Origin: Geobacter sp. | GTDB lineage: Bacteria > Desulfobacterota > Desulfuromonadia > Geobacterales > DSM-12255 | Assembly: GCA_009684525.1 (NCBI GenBank) | Contig: WKKR01000002.1 | Location: 744,001 to 808,000 of the forward strand | Direction: 5' to 3' | DNA length: 64,000 bases | The notes under the pieces: generated by a model | Seen by the model: only the letters and a program-made list of their open reading frames with translations | The model's database searches: none | Told to the model about the DNA's origin: nothing | Shown here: piece by piece, positions 19,529 to 26,190 of the stretch | How positions within the stretch are numbered: the stretch's first letter is position 1 | How the letters are laid out: every line of letters starts with the position of its first letter | Position numbers and translations under genes: made by a program

Positions 19529-20935
19529 ATGAATGAGCAGTACGACATAATAATTCTCGGGTCCGGTTCGACCGCCTTTGCCGCGGCACTGCGGGCAGAG
19601 GTTCATGGCGCCCGGATACTGATGGTCGAACGGGGGGAGCCAGGAGGGACCTGCGTCAATTGGGGCTGTATCCCCAGCAAGACCCTGATCCATTCGGCCC
19701 TGCTGCGGCATGAGGCCCTGCTGGGGCAGGCGGTCGGGGTTGGAACGTCGCTTGACCTGGTGGATTACTCCCGGTTGTTCGAGCACCGCTCGGAGGTTGT
19801 TGAGTTTTTGCGCCGGACCCGTTACCAGGATGTGCTGCAGGGGATAAGCGGACTCGATCTGGTGAAGGGGACGGGGCGTTTGCGCGATCGACAGACCGTC
19901 GAGGTGGCTGGACAGCAGTTTCGTTCCGAGCGGGTCCTCGTTGCCACGGGAGGTTTTCCCCGCGTCCTCCGTTTCCCCGGGATCGAAGAGGTGGATTATC
20001 TCACCAGCATGAGCGCCCTGTTGCTGAAAGAGCTACCCGCTTCGCTGATCATCATCGGCGGCGGGGTCATTGCCATGGAACTGGGGCAGATGTACCACCG
20101 CCTCGGCTGCCGGGTCACCATTCTTGAACATGGCGCGCAGATCCTGCCGGCGGTGGAGCCGGAGCTTGCCGATGCCCTGCACCGGGTCCTGACCGACGAA
20201 GGGGTGAAGGTCGTCACGGGCGTTTCGATCTGCTCAATGGGAAAGGCGGGTGACCTGTCGCGGGTCTCGGCAGAGGTCGATGGCCGGCGCCACGAATATA
20301 CCGGTGAACGGATTCTCCTGGCTGTGGGGACTGCGCCTGCCTCTGCGGGTATCGGCCTGGAACTGGCCGGGGTGGAGGTTGACGAAAAGGGTTTTGTCAG
20401 GGTCGACCAGCGGATGCGTACCTCTGCCGAGGGGATCTGGGCCGCCGGGGATGTGACCGGCGGGCAGATGATCGCCAGCGTCGGTGCACGGGAAGGGATC
20501 GTGGCGGTGGATGACATGTTCACTCCGGACTGCGGCTGCCGGATGGACTACCATGCGGTTCCAATGGCCATCTTCACGGATCCGGAGATCGGCATGGTGG
20601 GATACGGCGAGGAGGCTGCCCGGCTGGCGGGCTTTGCGGTAAAGGTCAATGTCCTGCCGGTCTCGGCCATTCCAAAGGCCCACGTGGCCGGGCAGACCAG
20701 CGGGGTGATCAAGATGGTGGCCGAACAGGACACCGGCCGGCTTCTGGGGGTACACCTTCTCTGCCACAGGGGTGCGGATCTGATCAACGAGGCGGCCCTT
20801 GCCGTCCGTTACCGCCTGACCGTGGCCGACCTGGCCGATTCCCTCCATGTCTATCCTTCCATGGCGGAAGGGTTGCGGCTCTGTGCCCAGGGATTCAGCC
20901 GCGACATCAGCCGGCTCTCCTGCTGCGCGGAATGA
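19529..20935 (+). CDS. merA: Mercuric reductase-like flavoprotein disulfide reductase
   Basis: 468 residues. FAD-binding DIIILGSGSTAFAAALRA, redox disulfide GGTCVNWGCIPSK, NAD(P)-binding IIIGGGVIAMELGQ, and the second FAD motif IWAAGDVTGG define the class. The C-terminus RDISRLSCCAE has the vicinal Cys pair that in MerA passes Hg(II) to the active site; other dihydrolipoamide-type reductases lack it. There is no NmerA heavy-metal domain, and no merR, merT or merP is nearby. The start is the ATG with GAGG eight bases upstream; the frame is open further up without support. Function in Hg(II) reduction is likely but unproven. Confidence 0.85.
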   Translation: MNEQYDIIILGSGSTAFAAALRAEVHGARILMVERGEPGGTCVNWGCIPSKTLIHSALLRHEALLGQAVGVGTSLDLVDYSRLFEHRSEVVEFLRRTRYQDVLQGISGLDLVKGTGRLRDRQTVEVAGQQFRSERVLVATGGFPRVLRFPGIEEVDYLTSMSALLLKELPASLIIIGGGVIAMELGQMYHRLGCRVTILEHGAQILPAVEPELADALHRVLTDEGVKVVTGVSICSMGKAGDLSRVSAEVDGRRHEYTGERILLAVGTAPASAGIGLELAGVEVDEKGFVRVDQRMRTSAEGIWAAGDVTGGQMIASVGAREGIVAVDDMFTPDCGCRMDYHAVPMAIFTDPEIGMVGYGEEAARLAGFAVKVNVLPVSAIPKAHVAGQTSGVIKMVAEQDTGRLLGVHLLCHRGADLINEAALAVRYRLTVADLADSLHVYPSMAEGLRLCAQGFSRDISRLSCCAE

Positions 20936-20955
20936 GCCGCCGGGAGGGATGAGCG

Positions 20956-21861
20956 TTATTTCTCCGCGCCGGTAGCCTGGCCGTACCAGCGGCGGACGAC
21001 GAAAACCTGCTGGCCGCTCCCATCCTGTTCCCCGATTGCATCTACCGGGCGTCTCCGTTGCATGATCTCCTCAAGCCTCTTTTTGAGCGGCGTGACAATG
21101 ACGCCCCCCCGCTGTTTCTTCGTGCATTCCAGACGGCTTTCGATCACCTCTTGCCGGTCGATGACAATCAGGACATGTCCCTGCCAGACGATCAGGTCCA
21201 GGGGCCGCAGCTGCCTGGCAATGGTACCGGCATCCCTGCCGGCAACGGGTACTGCCGCACCGTATGAGACCAGGGAGCTGGTATTGCGGGGGGTAACGCC
21301 ATCGGTAGCTTCGTAGAGGAGGCCGGAGCAGTCGAGTCCGGCAAGCTGCCAGAGCGAGCCGTCATCGCCGGAAAGGGTCGTGTTTGCCGGATAGATCTCC
21401 AACAGCGCGGCAATGCCGGCGGTGACGTTGCCACCCCAGACGTAGCGGATCCCCTCGGCCTTTCGCAGCCGGCGCAGGATCTCGTGCCCTGGGGGAAGAT
21501 GGCGGGAACGTTCTTCCGGGTGGCTGGACCGGGTGCTTACGAACCTGCTGTCGACGAAGTAGCCGCTTCCTGATGGATAGGGGTAGTCGTTGGTGGTCAC
21601 CCGGTAGAGTCTGTCAGTGCCGCTCATAAGTTCCTGCTCGATCCGGAAGACGGTCCCCGGCAGCGCCACGAACTCCAGCGCCCTGATCTGACCGCAGGTA
21701 TCCATCCTGAGCGTCGAGCCTTCTTTTCCGCCAAAGATCTCCCTGAAGCCGGGGGTGTTGAGCACCGGGGTGGGGATGGTGGCAACGGCGAATTGGGCGG
21801 CAGATGCCGGAAGTGCGAGCAGGATGCCCAGGAGCAGGGAAAGGATAGCGGCCGATTTCAT
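20956..21861 (-). CDS. Secreted SH3/NlpC-P60-type cell-wall hydrolase
   Basis: 301 residues beginning with a signal peptide (MKSAAILSLLLGILLALPASA). The C-terminal half has NlpC/P60 features: catalytic Cys in AGLDCSGLLYEAT and His in LIVWQGHVLIVID. The region before it probably folds as bacterial SH3 domains. Such proteins cleave peptide cross-links in peptidoglycan. The ATG overlaps the stop codon of the upstream membrane protein gene (ATGA), which supports this start rather than the longer frame. Confidence 0.85.
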   Translation of the reverse strand: MKSAAILSLLLGILLALPASAAQFAVATIPTPVLNTPGFREIFGGKEGSTLRMDTCGQIRALEFVALPGTVFRIEQELMSGTDRLYRVTTNDYPYPSGSGYFVDSRFVSTRSSHPEERSRHLPPGHEILRRLRKAEGIRYVWGGNVTAGIAALLEIYPANTTLSGDDGSLWQLAGLDCSGLLYEATDGVTPRNTSSLVSYGAAVPVAGRDAGTIARQLRPLDLIVWQGHVLIVIDRQEVIESRLECTKKQRGGVIVTPLKKRLEEIMQRRRPVDAIGEQDGSGQQVFVVRRWYGQATGAEK

Positions 21862-22190
21862 CGGAGCAGCCACTGGTGCAGGGCAGCACCGACCAGCCAG
21901 ACGCAGAAGCTTGCCGCGAGGGTGAGCGGCAGTGTCATGCCTCGGCGGAAGCAGTAGAGTGCAGCGGCAAAAAAGAGGATGGTCGGCACGATCCCCCAGA
22001 GGACGCCGTGCGTATACTCCGTCAGCAGGCACGGGTCATCGGGCTGGTCGGCGTGGAGCCAGAGGAGGACGGCAAGGGTGGTGATCGGCATGGTGGCGAT
22101 GAGCCCTGCCAGGCTCGGCAGCCGGCGGCCGAGGTAAACGCATCCGACAATGACCAGGTTGGTGATGAGCAGCTTGGCGAAGAAGGGCAT
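21858..22190 (-). CDS. Small integral membrane protein, GlpM/DUF3147-like
   Basis: 110 residues with about four hydrophobic helices. The motif RRLPSLAGLIATMPITTLAVLLWL resembles the GlpM/DUF3147 family of small membrane proteins, whose role is not settled. AGGAGG seven bases before the ATG fixes the start. Its last codons overlap the next gene (ATGA), so the pair should be one transcript. Confidence 0.7.
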   Translation of the reverse strand: MPFFAKLLITNLVIVGCVYLGRRLPSLAGLIATMPITTLAVLLWLHADQPDDPCLLTEYTHGVLWGIVPTILFFAAALYCFRRGMTLPLTLAASFCVWLVGAALHQWLLR

Positions 22191-22299
22191 GTTGGCCTCC
22201 TGTGCGGAGACTATAGCAGAAATGGCCACCGGTAGCCAGTATCCCGGCAGGGGCATGCGGGGTTTGACATCACCCGGTCTTTCCGCTAGTGTGTGCCAC

Positions 22300-22755
22300 A
22301 TGCAGGAGTCCCTGGTCAACCACGGCTATCCGGCCCTTTTCCTGTTGAGTTTTCTGGCATCGACCCTTATTCCGCTCGGCTCGGAATGGCTTCTGATCGC
22401 CCTGCTCCTCAAGGGGTTTGCGCCGCTCCCGGTCGTTGCGGTCGCCACTGCGGGAAATGCCCTGGGGGCCTGTACCAGCTATTTCCTGGGACTCTGCGGC
22501 AGCCGCTTCATCGAAGAGAAGGTCCTGCGCATGGGTGCACAGGATCGCCAGCGTGCGGAACTGGTATTTGCCCGCTATGGCAGCTGGTCGCTCCTCTTTA
22601 GCTGGCTGCCGGTGGTGGGTGACCCTCTCTGTCTGGTGGCCGGGGTTCTGCGGGTCGGATTCCCCCGTTTCGCACTCCTGGTCGTGGCCGGGAAGGCGGG
22701 GCGTTACGCCGTGGTGGCATGGGCAACCCTGCAGGGACAACATATTTTCGACTGA
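22300..22755 (+). CDS. YqaA/DedA-like (SNARE-associated) membrane protein
   Basis: 151 residues with several membrane helices. LFLLSFLASTLIPLGSEWLLIALLL, AGNALGACTSYFLGL and SWLPVVGDPLCLVAGVLR match the YqaA branch of the DedA superfamily, putative lipid-carrier flippases or transporters. It starts at an ATG shortly downstream of the divergent small-membrane-protein promoter; the longer frame upstream has no support. The M16 peptidase gene follows by 19 bases. Confidence 0.8.
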   Translation: MQESLVNHGYPALFLLSFLASTLIPLGSEWLLIALLLKGFAPLPVVAVATAGNALGACTSYFLGLCGSRFIEEKVLRMGAQDRQRAELVFARYGSWSLLFSWLPVVGDPLCLVAGVLRVGFPRFALLVVAGKAGRYAVVAWATLQGQHIFD

Positions 22756-22774
22756 GGCCTGAACCGGAGGATTG

Positions 22775-24082
22775 ATGATTTCTTGCCATACATTGCGACT
22801 ACCCAACGGTCTGCGCCTGGTGGCGGTGGAGATGCCGCACCTGCACAGTGCCGAGCTTGCCGTCTACCTGAAGGTCGGTGGGCGCAACGACAGTCGCGAA
22901 AAAGCAGGCCTGGCCCATTTTCTCGAACACATGCTGTTTCGCGGGACAGCCGATTACGCCACGACCCTGGAACTGGAGACCGCGTTCGAGACCATCGGCG
23001 GCAGCGTGAACGCCTCGACCGACGAGGAGACCACCTGCTTTTTCTCCCGCATCCACCCCCGTTTCGTGGCCGAGGGGATCGGCATCTTCTCGTCCATGAT
23101 CCGCCGTCCCCTGCTGCCCGGCCTGGAGGTCGAGCGGAGGATCATCATCGAGGAGGCGCTGGAGGATATCAACGAACAGGGGGAGGAGATCAACACCCAC
23201 AATCTTGCCAGCAGGCTTCTCTGGCCCGATCATTCCCTGGGGATGCCGACCATCGGTTTTCTTGACACCATCCAGGGGATCGGCAAGGAAGACCTCAGCC
23301 TGCACCTGTCGCGTCATTATGTCCCGTCCAATGCCGTGGTGGTGGTAGCCGGCAGTGTAAGGCCGGATGATTTCTTTGCCGCCTGCAGCGCCCGACTGGG
23401 GGACTGGCAGGGTGCGCCACTTCTCCCACCACCGGCGGCACCGACCGATCAGTCAGAGCCGCACGCGCTCTTTGTCGCGGATTCGGACAGCCAGGTGCAT
23501 CTGCAGCTCGCATTCCGCGGGTTCCCCCGGCTGGACACGAGGATCATGACCACCCGTCTCATCCGCCGCATCCTCTGTGGCGGCGGCAGTTCCCGGCTGC
23601 ATCTGTCGCTGCGGGAGCGGCTCGGCATTGTCTATTCCGTCGATGCGAGTATAGCGGCCTACGAGGAGACCGGCTCGTTCGCCATCGAACTTTCGACTTC
23701 GCCCGACAACCTGGAACGCGCTGTTCAGGAGGTGCTGGCAGAGACCCTCAGCATGGCAGCGGACCTTGTCCCCCCTGATGAGCTCGAACGGGTGAAAAAC
23801 GGCTATTTCTTCGATCTGGAATACAGTCGCGATTCGACCTACGAGATGCAGGTCCGCTATGGTTGGGGCGAGCTGATGGGGTTGGTGCGGGATATAGAAG
23901 AGGATCATGCCGAGGCTGCTGCGAACGATGCCGGAGTGGTCCGCTCCGTTGCAGCTGCCCTGTTTGCGCCGAAAAACCTGAACGTGGTGGTGGTCGGTCC
24001 CTGGACCGCGGCCAGCCGCAAGAGAGTGGAGCGCCAGGTGGAAGACTATTGCCGCGAGTGGGACCGCCGCGTGGGGAAGTGA
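22775..24082 (+). CDS. M16-family zinc peptidase
   Basis: 435 residues. The inverted zinc motif HxxEH is in GLAHFLEHMLFRGTA, and the downstream acidic region IIIEEALEDINEQGEEIN supplies the third ligand. Length and domain plan (two homologous halves, the second with RLHLSLRERLGIVYSV) match the mitochondrial-processing-peptidase-like bacterial enzymes. No signal peptide, so probably cytoplasmic. GGAGG four bases before the ATG sets the start. It converges with the transglutaminase-like gene with a 3-base gap. Confidence 0.93.
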   Translation: MISCHTLRLPNGLRLVAVEMPHLHSAELAVYLKVGGRNDSREKAGLAHFLEHMLFRGTADYATTLELETAFETIGGSVNASTDEETTCFFSRIHPRFVAEGIGIFSSMIRRPLLPGLEVERRIIIEEALEDINEQGEEINTHNLASRLLWPDHSLGMPTIGFLDTIQGIGKEDLSLHLSRHYVPSNAVVVVAGSVRPDDFFAACSARLGDWQGAPLLPPPAAPTDQSEPHALFVADSDSQVHLQLAFRGFPRLDTRIMTTRLIRRILCGGGSSRLHLSLRERLGIVYSVDASIAAYEETGSFAIELSTSPDNLERAVQEVLAETLSMAADLVPPDELERVKNGYFFDLEYSRDSTYEMQVRYGWGELMGLVRDIEEDHAEAAANDAGVVRSVAAALFAPKNLNVVVVGPWTAASRKRVERQVEDYCREWDRRVGK

Positions 24083-24085
24083 CGG

Positions 24086-25591
24086 TTACCGCGTCTCGAT
24101 GACGGTCGCTTTCACCCTGCCGATGATGCCGGCCAGTGCAGCCATCTCGTCCGGTTCATCCCCCTCGGCAAGCTTGATATGGGTGACGTCTGCCGGAATC
24201 TGGCCGAAGGTCGGGTCGATGGCTGTCCAGCCGTCAAGGTAACTCTCCGCCCAGCTGTGGTAGAGGAACCCTTTGCCGGCAGCATAGACCAGCCCGGCCA
24301 CCATCCTGCTCGGTATGCCGGCGGCCCGTGCCAGGGAGACATAGAGACGGGCATGGGACTGGCAGTTGCCGGTTTTGTTCTGCAACGCCTCAACGGCGGA
24401 ATGGCTGTCCTTCACCGTGTCGGCCAAGTGGTCGGCAACCCAGCGGGTCAAAAGCGTTGCCGCCTGCCGTTGATCGGTGCACCCCTCCAGGACCTCCTGC
24501 TGGCAGGTTATGATTTCCTGGTTGTCGGCATTGATGCGGGGAGTGGCCGAGAGGTACCTGGTCCGATCTGCCGGGGCAAGGGGGAGAGCTTCCGGCTGGT
24601 TCGGCTGCGCCGACATGACCATCCGCACCTTTCCCGGAGCCGTGATGGTTGCGGATTGCCCCGGTCCTTCCGGCAGGCGTATCCCCTCGGGCAGATCCGA
24701 CAGCTCGATGATCATGCCTTTCAGATCCGACTGATGTTCTATCTCCCGGTCAATCCGCACCAGACTGAAATCGAGAACCAGGTCTTTCTTGCTCACCGCG
24801 TCTTCGAGCAGGAAGCGGCGTGCCTCTGTCGCACTTTCCGCCTGAGTCAGGATGAGGCCGTCCCTGACCGATTCCCGGAGCGTATTGCCGGATCGGTCCA
24901 CCCAGATGTCGTTATCCACTACCGGATAGAGATCGTTGCGCAGATGGATGGCTTTCGTGCCGTTCAGCGTCTCAAAACCGACAACGCTGAAGGTGACGTC
25001 CTTTACCTTCACCGCTTCGGTGTCCAGCATCTGCAGCTTATAGGTACGGCCTGTGGACACTCCCTGGAAGAGGGGATACAGGTTTACCACCGGTGGGGGG
25101 TATATGGCCCCTTTTATCTTAAGGGTCTTTTCCGATGTCCCCCCCTTGGTTTCCACGAGCACCTTCACGGTCTTGCCGTTCACGGTTCCGCTGACCTTCA
25201 GGGGGCTCTTGTCAATGATCTGTTCCACTGTGAACGATTTCAGTGACAGGTTCCTGTCCAGCCGGTACTGTTCACGCGCTGTCGCTTCGCGGGAAAACCC
25301 CAGGACCTGCAACTTGGCGCTGCTCTCGCTGGTGATCAGGTAGCTCCCCTCCGTACAGGCGATGGAAAGGTGCACGAACCCGACCCGTTCACCGTTCATG
25401 GCTATGCTGAACCAGCGTTCACCCAGGGGTGGGGCCGTGAGAGGCGCGATCTGTCGCGCCGTTGCCGGCGCAGCCCAGAGCATGAGCAGGAGAACGATTC
25501 GGGCGCCGAATGTGAAGAAACGGCTGCGAGAGCCCCTCTCCCTATCCCGTGAGGAGGGAGAGGCGGGATGCTGCAGTGACAGAGTTGACAA
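24086..25591 (-). CDS. Exported transglutaminase-like protein
   Basis: Up to 501 residues. A hydrophobic export segment (IVLLLMLWAAPATA) precedes about 330 residues of beta-rich sequence and a C-terminal transglutaminase core: Cys in KTGNCQSHARLYVSLARAAGIPSR, His in YHSWAESYLDG and Asp in AIDPTFGQ. Bacterial members act as peptidases or cross-linkers in the envelope; substrate unknown. The start is doubtful: the only in-frame start before the signal peptide is a TTG at 25591, and the first 25 or so codons read through a palindromic repeat. Confidence 0.82.
   Translation of the reverse strand: MSTLSLQHPASPSSRDRERGSRSRFFTFGARIVLLLMLWAAPATARQIAPLTAPPLGERWFSIAMNGERVGFVHLSIACTEGSYLITSESSAKLQVLGFSREATAREQYRLDRNLSLKSFTVEQIIDKSPLKVSGTVNGKTVKVLVETKGGTSEKTLKIKGAIYPPPVVNLYPLFQGVSTGRTYKLQMLDTEAVKVKDVTFSVVGFETLNGTKAIHLRNDLYPVVDNDIWVDRSGNTLRESVRDGLILTQAESATEARRFLLEDAVSKKDLVLDFSLVRIDREIEHQSDLKGMIIELSDLPEGIRLPEGPGQSATITAPGKVRMVMSAQPNQPEALPLAPADRTRYLSATPRINADNQEIITCQQEVLEGCTDQRQAATLLTRWVADHLADTVKDSHSAVEALQNKTGNCQSHARLYVSLARAAGIPSRMVAGLVYAAGKGFLYHSWAESYLDGWTAIDPTFGQIPADVTHIKLAEGDEPDEMAALAGIIGRVKATVIETR
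25535..25563. repeat. CCTCTCCCT palindrome at the 5' end of the transglutaminase-like gene
   Basis: CCTCTCCCT pairs exactly with AGGGAGAGG across an 11-base loop. It resembles the short palindromes scattered in many proteobacterial genomes. It lies inside the presumed first codons of the neighbouring gene. Confidence 0.6.
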
Positions 25592-25624
25592 GGGCTATAC
25601 CTGTGCCTTTTCCCGTGCGGGATG

Positions 25625-25840
25625 TTATTCCGTGAATATCGGTTCTTTTGCGGCTTCCGGGCGTTTTTCCGGCTGGCCGGCAAGACGGCATTGGTTGGCA
25701 GGCTGGTCTTGAGGGCTCTCCTCCCCTGCCTGGTGTCTCCGTTGCAGTATGGCAAGCTGTTCCATCAGCTCGCGTTGCGCTTGAGTGGGCAGGCGTCGAA
25801 AGTCGGCCAGTAACTGTTGCTCCTGAATGGTGAGATCCAT
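25625..25840 (-). CDS. Small hypothetical protein
   Basis: 71 residues from an ATG with AAAGGGG eight bases upstream. Polar and helical (LTIQEQQLLADFRRLPTQAQRELMEQLAILQRR), with a hydrophilic Gln/Pro-rich tail. I do not recognise the family; the N-terminal part looks like a short amphipathic helix pair of the kind seen in small regulators. It sits just before the transglutaminase-like gene on the same strand. Confidence 0.55.
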   Translation of the reverse strand: MDLTIQEQQLLADFRRLPTQAQRELMEQLAILQRRHQAGEESPQDQPANQCRLAGQPEKRPEAAKEPIFTE

Positions 25841-25925
25841 AAGAATACCCCTTTGCTTGAATAATCCTTTTATAACACACTGTATAGATTCAGGCAATCA
25901 CGGGAGGCCGGAGAAAGATTCGGCA

Positions 25926-25954
25926 TTGTAAAGAGCCGCCAGGACGGTTATAAT
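25926..25954 (+). promoter_or_regulatory. Sigma-70 promoter of a probable small RNA
   Basis: TTGTAA, 17-base spacer, TATAAT. Expected start near 25961. No open reading frame follows before an intrinsic terminator at 26001-26041. Confidence 0.7.
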
Positions 25955-25960
25955 GAAATA

Positions 25961-26041
25961 AAAGATATAGCAGTTGCGAGAGCCGGTGGCTCTCATTATG
26001 CCCTAGTCGACTTGCCCTCCTAGTCACTAGGGTGTTTTTTT
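25961..26041 (+). ncRNA. Candidate small RNA of about 80 bases
   Basis: Between the promoter and a T7 tract the transcript would contain a perfect hairpin GAGAGCC-GGT-GGCTCTC, a short linker, then a terminator stem CCCTAGT (26001-26007) with ACTAGGG (26026-26032) followed by TGTTTTTTT. Promoter, structure and terminator form a self-contained unit with no ribosome site. It could instead be an attenuated leader of the sigma-54 activator gene 150 bases further on. It matches no RNA family I know. Confidence 0.5.
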
Positions 26042-26052
26042 GCCCTGCTTTG

Positions 26053-26130
26053 TGCCACTCCTGGCACTGTGTATACAAAGTGTGCCATTTGTTGCACATT
26101 GTATCGAATTGCGCTACAGTGTACAAACTG
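26053..26130. promoter_or_regulatory. Operator cluster and promoter of the hydrogenase-like activator gene
   Basis: Contains TGCCA-CTCC-TGGCA (26053-26066), the 18-base site TGTATACAAAGTGTGCCA (26070-26087), and two degenerate, oppositely oriented versions (TTGCACATTGTATC at about 26092 and CAGTGTACAAACTGCAC at about 26117). The last two overlap a sigma-70-type promoter, TTGCAC-N17-TACAGT (26092-26120), suggesting autoregulation. The 18-base site recurs inverted at 28538. Confidence 0.65.
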
Positions 26131-26190
26131 CACCCTTCGTTCATGCGTGTCCGGACAAGGGGTAAGCTGCCTGAAAAAGGAGATCTGAGC

